A stretch of 64,000 nucleotides of DNA from Microbacteriaceae bacterium PS02067 (GCA_029960085.1 JASCPG010000002.1:1-64000), one strand, 5' to 3'. Shown: positions 16,014-25,592, numbered from the stretch's first letter. The notes: generated by a model not told the origin, from the sequence alone. Made by a program: numbers and translations.

Positions 16014-17351
16014 TCAGGCCTCGAGCTTCTCGAGGCGGGCGACGAGACCGGCACGGCGCGGGGAGCGGGCCGGCAGCATCCCGAGCGCGAGGCGCAGCAC
16101 CTCGGCGTCGGCCTGGCCGTCGGGGGTGTCCGCGTACGCGAGGAGCACGTCGACGGATGCCTCGCCGAGCAGCGCGTCACGCAGGGCCATCCGCACGTTT
16201 TCGCGGAACTCCTCGACGCCCGGCGCGGTCGAATCCGGCAGAACCGCACCCCGGTAGGCGGCGAGCGCGACACGGTGCGCACCGCGGTCGAGCAGGGACA
16301 CAAGCTGGTGCGCATCGGTGTCGAGCTCGGCGGACAGGCGGTAGGGGCGCGAGGAGGGCACGAGGTGCGGCGCGAGGCGCTGCAGCACCTTGCGCAGCCG
16401 CACCATCTCGGGGCGCAGCGTGCTCTCTCCGGCATCGGCGCCGTAGACGAGCTCCGTCAGCCGGTCGGCCGACAACCCTTGCCGGTGCACCGCGAGCATC
16501 AGCAGGATCTCGGCGTGACGAGCCGACAGCTCAGCGATCGTCTCGCCGCTCTGGCCCGTCACCTCGATGAGCCCCCGGTCGCGCCCGAGCACGCGGAGCG
16601 TCGCCGTCTCTGGCGCACGCGGCGCACGCGCCGACCCACGCCCGCCGCGCCGTACGGGGATCGGCGCCGTCGCGGCGGCGCGGGCGCGCAGCCGCGACAC
16701 GAGGAGCTCGCCCTCCACCGCCCGCGCGGTGGCATCCACGAGCAGCTGCGCCTGCGGTGTCGCCGCCTCGAGGCCGCCCGTCACGTCGATGACGCCGAGG
16801 AGTCGCCGCGTCTCAGGGTCGTGGACGGGCGCGGCCGTGCAGGACCACGGCTGCACGAGCCGGTTGAAGTGCTCGGCGCCGTGGATCTGCACCGACCGCC
16901 CGAGGGCGAGGGCGGTGCCCGGCGCGGAGGTGCCGACGACCTCTTCCGACCAGTTCGCACCCGCAACGAAGCCCATGCTTCCCGTGAGATCCCGCACCCG
17001 CCGGTCGCCCTCGACCCATAGCAGGCGCCCGGCCGCGTCGCCGACCGCGACGACGACGCCGGAGTCCTGCTCGGGCAGCAGGAGCCCGCGGATCATGTCC
17101 ATGACGCTCGCGAGAGGATGCCTCGTGCGGTACTCCTCGAGCTCGCCCGGAGTCACGTCGAGGGGAGGCAGGCCCTCCGCTCCGACGAGGTTCGCGAGCG
17201 ACCGGCGCCAGGAGTCCTGCACGAGGCTGCGCACCTGCGTCAGCCGCGCATCGCTCTGGTTGCCGCCGACGAACTCCTCGTGCGCGCGCTCGATCAGCAG
17301 GCGAGACGTCTCGGGCGAGACATCACGCCGCGACGACCACGACGAGGGCAC
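16014..17351 (-). CDS. GAF-domain transcriptional regulator (AcoR N-terminal type) with winged-helix C-terminus
   Basis: 445 aa from GTG 17351 behind GGAG. Residues about 20-80 hold the conserved helical lead (RSLVQDSWRRSLANLV). About 85-225 is a GAF domain with VVAVGDAAGRLLWVEGD and the effector-pocket stretch ANWSEEVVGTSAPGTALALG, as in AcoR-like sensors. A basic Ala/Arg linker follows. Residues about 290-445 look like a DNA-binding winged helix (LSARHAEILLMLAVHRQGLSADRLTELVY, then MVRLRKVLQRLAPHLV). It lacks the sigma-54 AAA+ domain of true AcoR. Proteins of this kind usually sit by alcohol/aldehyde dehydrogenase genes, so control of the dehydrogenase at 10.5-12.0 kb is a reasonable inference. 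The 243-nt spacer before malQ holds nothing I can name. Confidence 0.75.
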   Translation of the reverse strand: MPSSWSSRRDVSPETSRLLIERAHEEFVGGNQSDARLTQVRSLVQDSWRRSLANLVGAEGLPPLDVTPGELEEYRTRHPLASVMDMIRGLLLPEQDSGVVVAVGDAAGRLLWVEGDRRVRDLTGSMGFVAGANWSEEVVGTSAPGTALALGRSVQIHGAEHFNRLVQPWSCTAAPVHDPETRRLLGVIDVTGGLEAATPQAQLLVDATARAVEGELLVSRLRARAAATAPIPVRRGGRGSARAPRAPETATLRVLGRDRGLIEVTGQSGETIAELSARHAEILLMLAVHRQGLSADRLTELVYGADAGESTLRPEMVRLRKVLQRLAPHLVPSSRPYRLSAELDTDAHQLVSLLDRGAHRVALAAYRGAVLPDSTAPGVEEFRENVRMALRDALLGEASVDVLLAYADTPDGQADAEVLRLALGMLPARSPRRAGLVARLEKLEA

Positions 17352-17482
17352 GGCGGCTCCGTTCGACGGTGAGGAGTGTGCCGCCCAGTGTAGACGGGAT
17401 GCCGTGAATAATCCCGGGTCCGGAAGACGACCGCCCGCGCCCCGGCCGGCGGCCGCGAACTCCCGTGCGCGGCCTCACCGCG

Positions 17483-18925
17483 TCAGCCCCGCGCGGCCCA
17501 CCATTCGCGCAGGCGCTGCTCGGCGGCATCCGCCCCGATGACGCCCTCGTCGAGACGCAGGTCGAGGAGGAACCGGTACGCCTCGCCGACCTCGCGACCA
17601 GGGCCGATGCCGAGGACCTCCTGGATGCGGTTGCCGTCGAGTTCGGGCCGGATGGCGTCGAGCTCCTCCTGTGCGGCGAGCTCGCCGATGCGCCGTTCGA
17701 TGTCGTCGTACGCGCGGCGCAAGCGAGCCGCCTTCTTGGCGTTGCGGGTCGTGACGTCGGCGCGGGTGAGGATGTGCAGGCGTTCGAGCTCCGCGCCCGC
17801 GTCGCGCACGTACCGACGGACAGCGGAGTCGGTCCAGGCCCCTTCCGAGTAGCCGAAGAACCGCAGATGCTGTTCGATCAGCTGGCTGACCGAACCGATC
17901 GTGTCGGAGTCGAACCGCAGCGCGGAAAGGCGCTTGCGGGACATCCGCGCGCCCTTGAGGTCGTGGTGGTGGAAGCTCACGCCGCCACCCGGTTCGAGCC
18001 TGCGCGTCGACGGCTTGCCGATGTCGTGCAGGAGCGCAGCGAGGCGAAGGGTGACATCGGGTGCGGCACCGGGGTGACGCTCGTGCTCGAGGTCGATCGT
18101 CTGCGCGAGCACCGTCAGGGAGTGCTCGTAGACGTCCTTGTGGTGGTGGTGCTCATCGATCTCGAGCCGCAGCGCGGGGATCTCGGGCACGATCTCCGCC
18201 ATGAGTCCGGTGTCGACGAGGATCCGGATGCCCCGGACCGGGTCGTCGCTCGCGAGCAGCTTCACGAGCTCTCCCTGTACCCGCTCGGGGCTGACGATCG
18301 CGATCGATTCGCGCAGCCGCGACATCGCGTCGAGGGTCTCGGGGGCGACGTCGAAGCCCAGCTGCCCCGCGAAGCGGGCGGCCCGGAGCATCCGGAGCGG
18401 ATCGTCGCCGAAGCTCACATCGGGGTCGCTCGGCGTGCGGAGGATGCCTGCGACGAGGTCCTCCACGCCGCCGGTCGGGTCGACGAGCGCCGGCACGGGC
18501 AGCCGCAGCGCCATCGCCCCGATCGTGAAGTCACGACGGTGCAGGTCGGCTTCGAGCGTGTCGCCGAAGGCGACGGTGGGCTTGCGCGTCACACCGTCGT
18601 AGCTGTCGGCGCGGTATGTCGTGATCTCGACCTGCTCGGCGACGCCCGAGGGCCCGGAGATCTTCGCGCCGATCGTGCCGAATGCGCGCCCGATGTCCCA
18701 CGTGGCGGATGCCAGGGGCTTCACGATCCGCAGGATGTCGTCGGGGCGCGCGTTCGTCGTGAGGTCGAGGTCGTGGGTGTCGCGTCCGAGCAGCGCGTCG
18801 CGCACCGGCCCGCCGACGACCGCCAGCTCGAAGCCCGCCTCCGCGAACGCCGCGCCGAGGCGCGCCATGATCGGGGAGGTCGCGAGTGCACCCAGACGGT
18901 CGAGGCCCTCGGCCATGTTGAGCAT
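17483..18925 (-). CDS. cca: CCA tRNA nucleotidyltransferase
   Basis: 480 aa. Class II nucleotidyltransferase that adds or repairs the 3' CCA end of tRNA. N-terminal catalytic motifs: GGPVRDALLGRDTHDLDLTT, with the DLDLT metal-binding aspartates, and RRDFTIGAMAL. The neck and body region has DPLRMLRAARFAGQLGF. In the C-terminal half is an HD-type motif (AALLHDIGKPSTR), so the protein may also have phosphohydrolase activity. Of the three tRNA genes in this window only tRNA-Ile encodes its own CCA, so the enzyme is needed. It is located before the DUF6049-murJ pair, as in many actinobacteria. Confidence 0.93.
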   Translation of the reverse strand: MLNMAEGLDRLGALATSPIMARLGAAFAEAGFELAVVGGPVRDALLGRDTHDLDLTTNARPDDILRIVKPLASATWDIGRAFGTIGAKISGPSGVAEQVEITTYRADSYDGVTRKPTVAFGDTLEADLHRRDFTIGAMALRLPVPALVDPTGGVEDLVAGILRTPSDPDVSFGDDPLRMLRAARFAGQLGFDVAPETLDAMSRLRESIAIVSPERVQGELVKLLASDDPVRGIRILVDTGLMAEIVPEIPALRLEIDEHHHHKDVYEHSLTVLAQTIDLEHERHPGAAPDVTLRLAALLHDIGKPSTRRLEPGGGVSFHHHDLKGARMSRKRLSALRFDSDTIGSVSQLIEQHLRFFGYSEGAWTDSAVRRYVRDAGAELERLHILTRADVTTRNAKKAARLRRAYDDIERRIGELAAQEELDAIRPELDGNRIQEVLGIGPGREVGEAYRFLLDLRLDEGVIGADAAEQRLREWWAARG

Positions 18926-18994
18926 GGGTTTCAGCCTACCGGCGCCTCCCCGTCGGGGCCGGGGAGTGGGGAGGGGACCTGTCGCACCCAGGAC

Positions 18995-20500
18995 TCACGT
19001 GAACCGCAGGAAACCCGTGAAGACGAGCTCCTGCACGCGCGGCAGCACGTCCGCGGCGAGCGCCGTGGCATCCACGTCGAGCAGCTGCGCGATCGCGCCG
19101 ACGAGGGCTCCCACGCTGAGGTCTCCGTCGCTCGCGCCGACGAGCGCGGCGAGGGCCGGGTCGACCTCGATCGTGCGCGAGAGCCCACCGCCCTGGCGCA
19201 GTTCGATGACCGACGGCGCCTCGGCGCCGGGCAGATGATGACGCGCCTCGGTGACGTCGCCGGCGACGACGAACGTCGCGGCGGCGAGCGCGTCGTCGTC
19301 GAGAACCGTGAGGCGGTCGTGGGCGGCGAGCGCCTCGGCGAGATGCGTGCCCAGCGAACCGTCGCCGAGCGGCTGGACGATCCGCTCGAACCGTCGCAGC
19401 GTGGGCGTGCCGGATGCCGCGCGGCGCAGCAGCAGGTACCCGAACCCGATCGCCGTGACGCCGCGCGCGGCGAAGTCGGCGAGCCAGGCTTCGACGAGGG
19501 TGGCGTACCCGGGAGTCCCCGGCGCGGTGCCGCCGTCGCGCACCCACAGTTCGGCGTAGGCGAGGGGGTCGAGCTGTTCGCGTTCGACGATCCAGGCATC
19601 CAGCGGCACCGGCGAGGCATCCACCCACGCCCGCACGCGGTCGAGGCCATCCTCGCCGCCGCGGTACTCCCAATTGCCGAGGAGCTGCGCGACACCACCG
19701 GGCGCGAGCACCGCGCCGACCCCCGTGACGAACGCCCGCACGAGCTCGTCTCCCGCGAGCCCCGCGTCGCGGTACTCGTAGGCCGGCACGCCCGCGACGC
19801 GCGGCGTGATGACGAACGGCGGGTTCGACACGACACGGTCGAACTCCTCGCCCGCGACCGGGTCGAACAGGCTCCCGAGCCGGGTCTCGATGCCCCGGCG
19901 GTCGTTGAGCAGGGCGTTCAACCGCGTGAAGGCGAGCGCGCGCTCGGAGATGTCCGTCACGACGACGGTGTCCGACGCCGACCGCAGCGCCTGGATGCCA
20001 CATCCCGACCCGAGGTCGAGGACGCGCCCCACCGGGGTCGGCAGCTGCAGCCCGGCGAGGGTCAGAGACGCCCCGCCGACGCCCAGCACATGCCCGGTCG
20101 GCAGTGCCCCGCCGACCGCGGCCTCGTCGAGGTCACTCGCGATCCACCACTCCCCACCGGTGTACTCCTGCGGGCGGACGAGGGCGAGCGGGACGACCTC
20201 CCCGGCCGTCACCTCCGCGAGGCCCAGCGCCACGAGACCGGCGGAGCCCGTGCGCGGCAGGGCGGCATCGACGGATGCCACGGCCGCCGGCGACCCGAGG
20301 AACAGCGCCCGCGCGAGCGTCGCCACGGGCTCGGTGGCGACCGCGAGGGCGGCGAGTGCCGGGCCGCGAAGGCCGTGTCCGACGGCTTCATCCGCGAGCG
20401 CACCCCACGTGTCGCGCACGGCCGAGGACGTGTAGCCCGCCTCCAGGAGATCGGCGCGGAGACCCGCGACGATGTCGGGCGTGGGGGTGATCTCTGGCAT
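18995..20500 (-). CDS. Class I SAM-dependent methyltransferase with NPPF motif
   Basis: 501 aa from ATG 20500; an in-frame ATG at 20518 is an alternative. The N-terminal 150 residues form a non-catalytic domain. The methyltransferase core starts at VLDLGSGCGIQALRSA (SAM motif I) and continues to VSNPPFVIT (motif IV), the signature of enzymes that methylate amide or exocyclic amino groups (PrmC/RsmC/HemK-like). A C-terminal domain of about 170 residues follows. The likely target is rRNA or a translation factor, but it cannot be fixed from sequence. It is transcribed towards cca with a 69-nt gap. Confidence 0.82.
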   Translation of the reverse strand: MPEITPTPDIVAGLRADLLEAGYTSSAVRDTWGALADEAVGHGLRGPALAALAVATEPVATLARALFLGSPAAVASVDAALPRTGSAGLVALGLAEVTAGEVVPLALVRPQEYTGGEWWIASDLDEAAVGGALPTGHVLGVGGASLTLAGLQLPTPVGRVLDLGSGCGIQALRSASDTVVVTDISERALAFTRLNALLNDRRGIETRLGSLFDPVAGEEFDRVVSNPPFVITPRVAGVPAYEYRDAGLAGDELVRAFVTGVGAVLAPGGVAQLLGNWEYRGGEDGLDRVRAWVDASPVPLDAWIVEREQLDPLAYAELWVRDGGTAPGTPGYATLVEAWLADFAARGVTAIGFGYLLLRRAASGTPTLRRFERIVQPLGDGSLGTHLAEALAAHDRLTVLDDDALAAATFVVAGDVTEARHHLPGAEAPSVIELRQGGGLSRTIEVDPALAALVGASDGDLSVGALVGAIAQLLDVDATALAADVLPRVQELVFTGFLRFT

Positions 20501-20609
20501 CCCTCTATTCCAGCGCATCCCTCGGAGTGCCGCACTGCCATTCCCCCTGTGCGCGGGGGGTCGCGGGTGGCGTTCAGGACAGGGACCCTAGACTCTCCCC
20601 GGACCCGCC

Positions 20610-22838
20610 ATGACCTCCACTCGCCCTTCCCGCGCGCCCCGAACCCGCCGGTTCCTCGCCGCGCTCACCGCCACGGTCGCGCTCGCCGCGGCCGTGTTCG
20701 GGGCGGGCGCCGCCGTCGCGGCGGACCGCGAGTCGGCCACCAGCCCTCCCGATGAACCGTCGATCTCGTTCACCGCTGCGCCCGCGGATGGAGGCGTCCT
20801 CGCGGCGGGTCAACCGCTCACGGTGTCCCTCTCGGCGCGGAACTCCACGTCGCTGTCGGTCGCGACAGGCACCGTGCATCTGTCCACGTCGGCGCGCCCA
20901 CTCGCGACCCGCTCCGACCTGCGCGCGTGGCTCGAGGGCGAGGGCCCCGCCGACCGCACCGACGTCGCGCTCGCCGACACCGCCATGCCGGGGATGGCCG
21001 CCGGCAGCACCTCGGTCCTCACCGCGACGGTCGACGGGGCGCTGTTCGCCGGGTACGCCCCGGGGGTGTATCCCCTGCGCGCGTCGTACGACTCCGACGG
21101 TGGCGGCGGCATCGCGACGAGCGTCGTCGTGATCCCGGGCGACCCGGGCACCGGCGCCCTCGGGGTCGTCGTCCCGATCACCGCGCCCGCCATCGGGACG
21201 GGACTGCTCGACTCCGAAGAACTCACCGAACTCACCGCTGCGCGCGGAGCCCTGCGGGTGGAGCTCGACGCCGTGACGGGAACGAGCGCGATCCTCGCCG
21301 TCGATCCCGCCATCGTCGCAGCGATCCGCGTGCTCGGAACGAAGGCCCCGGCCACGGCCACGCAGTGGCTCGACGACCTGATGGGTCTGCCGAACCCACG
21401 GTTCGCGCTGCAGTTCGCCGACGCCGACCTCGCGACCCAGGTCGCCGCCGGCCTCAAGGCCCCGCTCGCCCCGACGACGCTCGACTCGTACATGACCGCG
21501 TCCTCGTTCCCCGCCGCGTCCTCGCCGACCCCGCAGCCCTCCGGCAGCCCGGACGGCTCCCCGGGCTCCAACGGCTCGACCGGCGGCATCCCCACTCTCG
21601 CCGACCTGATGGATGTGGGCGCGGGCCCGGGCGTCGTCTTCTGGCCCGCAACCGGCACGGCGGGGGCGGAGGTCGTCGCGGCCGACGCGGCGCAGTCCAC
21701 GCCGACGAGCCCCGCGATCACCCTGATCGATTCGGGAGCGCTCACGACCGACGACACCGTCGCGCGTGCGCAGGCAGGCGACGCGCAACTGCTCGTGTAC
21801 GACGCGGATGCCTCGACGGCCCTCGGCTCCGCGGCATCCGCCACTTCGTCGATCGACCGCCAGGGCGCCCTCGCCGCGGCATCCGCCTACGCCGCCCTCG
21901 CGGTCGCGAAGGCTCCGGGCGCTCCCCTGCTCGTCGCCGTGGATCGCAGCTTCGAGCGCACCGACCTCCGGGGTGCGGTGGTCGCCGCGCAACAGCTGGG
22001 CGGGCGCACCGCGACCGGGCTCGCGCAGATCGCCGCGACCCCGCCCGCGTCGGTCGGCCTTCGTGCCGTGGCGGGAGACGACTCGCGCGCCGACGCCCTC
22101 GGGCACCTGATCTCCGATGAGACCGCGCTCGCCGACTTCTCGTCGATCCTCACCACCCCCGAGGTGCTGACCTCGCCCGAGCGTGCGAGCATGCTGCAGG
22201 TCCTCGGAAACGCCTGGCGCCTCACCCCCGACCGGGGGGCGAGTGCCTTGGCGGACCATCGCGCACAGACGAAGAAGACGCTGGCATCCGTCTCGATCAC
22301 GCCGTCGAGCTCGATCACGCTCGCCGCGACGAGCGCGCCGCTCGGCTTCGCGGTGCGCAACGACCTGCCCTGGCCGGTCTCGCTCGTGCTCATCGCGACA
22401 CCGGGTGACGCGCGCCTCGTCGTGCAGAACACGACCCCCGTCGAAGCGGGGCCGGAGCAGACGACGCGCGCCAAGGTGCCGGTCCAGGCCCGCGTCGGCA
22501 GTGGCGAGTCGACCCTGCACCTGAAGCTGCGGAGCCCCACGATGGTCGCGATCGGCGACCAGGTGTCGTTCGCGGTCTCGGTCCGCGCGGAGTGGGAGTC
22601 GGTCGGCCTCATCGTGATGGCCGCGATCGTCGGACTGATGCTCGTGCTCGGCGTCGTCCGCACCGTCACGCGACGGCGGCGGCGGCGTGCCCTCGCGCAG
22701 CGGTCGGAGGAGGACCCGGAGGTGGACCCAGCGGAGGATGCCTCCGCCGCCGACCGCTCCGACGACGTCACCGGCCCCGCGGGCGCCCCTGTCGACCGCG
22801 CTGATCCCTCCGACAGTGAACGAGGTGGGGATGCCTAG
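20610..22838 (+). CDS. DUF6049 family membrane-anchored exported protein
   Basis: 742 aa. An N-terminal signal peptide (RTRRFLAALTATVALAAAVF ... AVAAD) leads to a large extracytoplasmic region of beta-rich sequence with a Pro/Ser/Gly linker near residues 300-330. A single C-terminal membrane helix (GLIVMAAIVGLMLVLGVV) follows, then a basic RRRRRR stop-transfer and an acidic tail. Proteins of this kind are encoded directly before murJ in many actinobacteria. The function is unknown, but a role in lipid II flipping or its control is suggested by context. The last 8 nt overlap the murJ start, so the two are translationally coupled. Confidence 0.85.
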   Translation: MTSTRPSRAPRTRRFLAALTATVALAAAVFGAGAAVAADRESATSPPDEPSISFTAAPADGGVLAAGQPLTVSLSARNSTSLSVATGTVHLSTSARPLATRSDLRAWLEGEGPADRTDVALADTAMPGMAAGSTSVLTATVDGALFAGYAPGVYPLRASYDSDGGGGIATSVVVIPGDPGTGALGVVVPITAPAIGTGLLDSEELTELTAARGALRVELDAVTGTSAILAVDPAIVAAIRVLGTKAPATATQWLDDLMGLPNPRFALQFADADLATQVAAGLKAPLAPTTLDSYMTASSFPAASSPTPQPSGSPDGSPGSNGSTGGIPTLADLMDVGAGPGVVFWPATGTAGAEVVAADAAQSTPTSPAITLIDSGALTTDDTVARAQAGDAQLLVYDADASTALGSAASATSSIDRQGALAAASAYAALAVAKAPGAPLLVAVDRSFERTDLRGAVVAAQQLGGRTATGLAQIAATPPASVGLRAVAGDDSRADALGHLISDETALADFSSILTTPEVLTSPERASMLQVLGNAWRLTPDRGASALADHRAQTKKTLASVSITPSSSITLAATSAPLGFAVRNDLPWPVSLVLIATPGDARLVVQNTTPVEAGPEQTTRAKVPVQARVGSGESTLHLKLRSPTMVAIGDQVSFAVSVRAEWESVGLIVMAAIVGLMLVLGVVRTVTRRRRRRALAQRSEEDPEVDPAEDASAADRSDDVTGPAGAPVDRADPSDSERGGDA

Positions 22839-24444
22839 TCACGCCCGCGCGAGCGCCATCATCGGCGCCGGGACGCTCTTCTCACGCCTGACGGGGCTGC
22901 TGCGTACCGTCATGCTCGTCACGGTGATCGGCTCGTACGGCAGCCGCGCAGCCGACGCGTTCACCACCGCGAACCTGCTGCCGACGAACATCTACGAACT
23001 ACTCGCCGCCGGCGTGATCACCGGCATCATCGTGCCGCAGATCGTCAAGGCGGCGACGCACAGCGACGGCGGCTCCCGCTTCGTCTCGAAGCTCCTCACC
23101 CTCGGCACCGTGCTGCTCGTCGGGGCCACGGCCATCGTCATGGCCATCGCGCCCGCCCTCATCTGGCTGTACTCGTCGCGGTACCCACCCGATCAGCACG
23201 CGCTGGCAGTCGCGTTCGCGTACTGGTGCCTCCCGCAACTGATGTTCTACGGCCTGTACGCCCTCCTCGGCGAGGTCTCGAACGCCCGGCGGGTGTTCGG
23301 CCCGTACAGCTGGGCGCCGACCGTCAACAATCTCGTGTCGATCGCCGGGTTCGGCGTGTTCCTGGCCCTGTTCGGCGGCCCCCTCAAGCAGGTCTCCGAC
23401 TGGGGACCGACCGAGATCGCCGTGCTCGGCGGTACCGCGACCCTCGGCATCGCGCTGCAGGCGCTCGTCCTGCTGTTCTTCTGGAAGCGCACGGGTCTGC
23501 GCGTGCGACCGGACTTCCGGTGGCGCGGCATGGGTCTCCGCCACATCGGCGCGCTCGCCTACTGGACCTTCCTCACCGTCGTCGTCGGTCAGGTCGCCGG
23601 GGCGCTGCAGGCCAACGTCGTGTCGGATGCCTCGGGATCCTCGGGCATCACGGTCGTGACGATCGCGTGGCTCATCTTCATGCTCCCCCACTCGATCGTG
23701 GCGATGTCGATCTCCACGACGTACTTCACGCGGCTCTCCGAACTCGTGGCGCAGGACCGTCGCGAGGAGGTCGGCCCGAACCTCGACGAGTCCATCCGGG
23801 CGATCGCCGTGTTCGGATTCGGCTTCATGGCCGCCATCGCGGCGGCATCCGTGCCCCTGTCGCGCGTCTTCGTCGACTCCGCCGACGGTGCCGTCGCGAT
23901 CGCCTGGGTGCTGTGCGCCTACCTCGTCGCGCTCGTGCCGTTCGGGGTTCTCGTCGTGATCCGCCGCGCGTTCTTCGCGTTCCACGACACGAAGACCCCC
24001 TTCCGGTTCTCGCTCGTGCAGGCGATCCTCGCGGCTGCGGGAGCGGGACTCGCCTGGGTCGCCGCCGTCAACGGCCTGCTCCCGGTCGCCTGGCTGGCCG
24101 CAGCGGTCGCGTTCACGCAGTCGATCTCCTCCTTCGTGCAACTCCCCATCGCCGTGCACCTCCTCCGCCGCCGCCACGTGGGTGACCTCGACCTCGCCCC
24201 CACATGGCGGGCGCTCCGCCGCTTCACGGTCGCCGCGATCCCCGCCTTCGGTGCGGGATGGCTGACTTTCGTCCTCGTCGGCGGCGCGACCGGGTGGACG
24301 ACGGGGTCCCCGCTCTCGGGGCTCCTCGGTGCCGCCGTCGTCGGCGCGGCATCCCTCCTCGTCTACATCGGCATGCTGGCGCTCGTGCGGGCCCCCGAGA
24401 TGGCGATCGCGACGCGCGCGCTGCGCCGACTGCGGGGCCGCTGA
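22831..24444 (+). CDS. murJ: Lipid II flippase MurJ
   Basis: 537 aa from ATG 22831, preceded by GAGGTGGGG. The open frame extends 48 codons upstream inside DUF6049 and that part was discarded. Fourteen or so hydrophobic segments. MurJ/MviN features include ASAIIGAGTLFSRLTGLLRTVML at the N-terminus, ADAFTTANLLPTNIYELLAAGVI, and the conserved stretch NARRVFGPYSWAPTVNNLVSI. It flips the peptidoglycan precursor lipid II across the membrane. Unlike mycobacterial MurJ (MviN) it has no C-terminal kinase-like domain, although PknA/PknB and an FHA protein are encoded at 49-57 kb. Confidence 0.92.
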   Translation: MPSHARASAIIGAGTLFSRLTGLLRTVMLVTVIGSYGSRAADAFTTANLLPTNIYELLAAGVITGIIVPQIVKAATHSDGGSRFVSKLLTLGTVLLVGATAIVMAIAPALIWLYSSRYPPDQHALAVAFAYWCLPQLMFYGLYALLGEVSNARRVFGPYSWAPTVNNLVSIAGFGVFLALFGGPLKQVSDWGPTEIAVLGGTATLGIALQALVLLFFWKRTGLRVRPDFRWRGMGLRHIGALAYWTFLTVVVGQVAGALQANVVSDASGSSGITVVTIAWLIFMLPHSIVAMSISTTYFTRLSELVAQDRREEVGPNLDESIRAIAVFGFGFMAAIAAASVPLSRVFVDSADGAVAIAWVLCAYLVALVPFGVLVVIRRAFFAFHDTKTPFRFSLVQAILAAAGAGLAWVAAVNGLLPVAWLAAAVAFTQSISSFVQLPIAVHLLRRRHVGDLDLAPTWRALRRFTVAAIPAFGAGWLTFVLVGGATGWTTGSPLSGLLGAAVVGAASLLVYIGMLALVRAPEMAIATRALRRLRGR

Positions 24445-24482
24445 GCATCCTCGGCTGACACACAGCGGGGCCGCCGAGGCGG

Positions 24483-24508
24483 GGAATGTCGCGCGGCTAC
24501 CATGGGTT
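24483..24508 (+). promoter_or_regulatory. SigR/SigH-type promoter of trxB
   Basis: GGAAT (24483-24487), exactly 18 nt, then GTT (24506-24508). This matches the thiol-oxidative-stress sigma factor consensus GGAAY-N18-GTT known from actinobacteria. It would give a 5' UTR of roughly 40 nt before GTG 24556. trxBA is a classical target of this sigma factor. Confidence 0.7.
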
Positions 24509-24555
24509 GAATGCGCTGAGGCCCCTCGACGGGCTCGCGGACGAAGGAGAGAGAC

Positions 24556-25536
24556 GTGCGTCAGGTCATCATCATCGGTTCGGGTCCGGCAGGATTCACT
24601 GCCGCCATCTACGCGGCCCGCGCGAACCTCACACCGCTCCTGATCGCCAGCTCGGTCGAAGCCGGTGGCGAACTCATGAACACGACCGAGGTCGAGAACT
24701 TCCCCGGATTCCCCGAAGGAATCATGGGGCCCGACCTCATGGCGAAGATGCAGGAGCAGGCCGAGAAGTTCGGCACCGAGGTCGTCTACGACGACGTCAC
24801 CGCGCTCGACCTCGCGGGCGACGTCAAGACGGTCACGCTCGGCAGCGGCGCCGTCCATGAGGCGGAGTCGATCGTGTTCGCGACCGGGTCCGCTCCCCGC
24901 AAGATCGGCATCGAGGGCGAGCAGCGTCTCTCCGGCCACGGCGTCTCGTACTGCGCGACGTGCGACGGCTTCTTCTTCCGCGAGCAGCAGATCGCCGTCG
25001 TCGGCGGCGGCGACTCCGCGATGGAGGAGGCGACGTTCCTCACGAAGTTCGCCTCGAAGGTGTACGTCATCCACCGTCGCGAGGAGCTGCGCGCCTCGAA
25101 GATCATGCAGGAGCGTGCGTTCGCGAACGAGAAGATCGAGTTCGTCTGGAACAGCGAGATCATCGACATCCTGGGCGGCGACTCGGTCACTGGGGTGCTG
25201 CTGCGCGACACGGTCGACGGATCGACGCGAGAACTGCCGCTGACCGGGGTTTTCGTTGCGATCGGCAACGACCCGCGCACGCACCTCGTGCACGATCAGC
25301 TCGACCTCACCGAGCACGGCACCATCTGGGTCGACGGTCGCACCTCGCGCACGTCGCAGCCGGGCGTGTTCGCCGCCGGCGACGTGGTCGACCCGACGTA
25401 CCGCCAGGCGGTCACCGCCGCGGCATCCGGCACGACCGCCGCCCTCGACGTCGAGCACTACCTCGCCGCGCGCGCCGATGCGGGTGCCCCGGCCCCGGAT
25501 GCCTCGGAGATCGACGGCCTCACCGACGCCGCGTGA
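24556..25536 (+). CDS. trxB: Thioredoxin-disulfide reductase
   Basis: 326 aa from GTG 24556 with AAGGAGAGAG upstream. Flavoenzyme that passes electrons from NADPH to thioredoxin. FAD-binding IIGSGPAGFTAA at the N-terminus, redox-active SYCATCDG with Cys133 and Cys136, the NADPH-binding AVVGGGDSAMEEA just after, and the C-terminal FAD motif GVFAAGDVVD. The length is standard. The C-terminal 20 residues are a variable tail. It is followed by its substrate gene trxA after 107 nt, and both genes have their own SigR-like promoter. Confidence 0.96.
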   Translation: MRQVIIIGSGPAGFTAAIYAARANLTPLLIASSVEAGGELMNTTEVENFPGFPEGIMGPDLMAKMQEQAEKFGTEVVYDDVTALDLAGDVKTVTLGSGAVHEAESIVFATGSAPRKIGIEGEQRLSGHGVSYCATCDGFFFREQQIAVVGGGDSAMEEATFLTKFASKVYVIHRREELRASKIMQERAFANEKIEFVWNSEIIDILGGDSVTGVLLRDTVDGSTRELPLTGVFVAIGNDPRTHLVHDQLDLTEHGTIWVDGRTSRTSQPGVFAAGDVVDPTYRQAVTAAASGTTAALDVEHYLAARADAGAPAPDASEIDGLTDAA

Positions 25537-25566
25537 CCGTACCGGTCGACCGCGTCGCCCGACCGG

Positions 25567-25592
25567 GGAACAATCCACGCACACGCGACGTT
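25567..25592 (+). promoter_or_regulatory. SigR/SigH-type promoter of trxA
   Basis: GGAAC (25567-25571), 18 nt, GTT (25590-25592), the same architecture as upstream of trxB. It lies in the trxB-trxA gap, 52 nt before the trxA ATG. A short inverted repeat (TGACA-tgagag-TGTCA) follows at the expected transcript start. Confidence 0.65.

Noticed and set aside
17465-20755. 1096-codon open frame on the plus strand across cca and the methyltransferase
   Set aside because: Shadow of two recognised minus-strand genes. Composition is abnormal and no motif is present.
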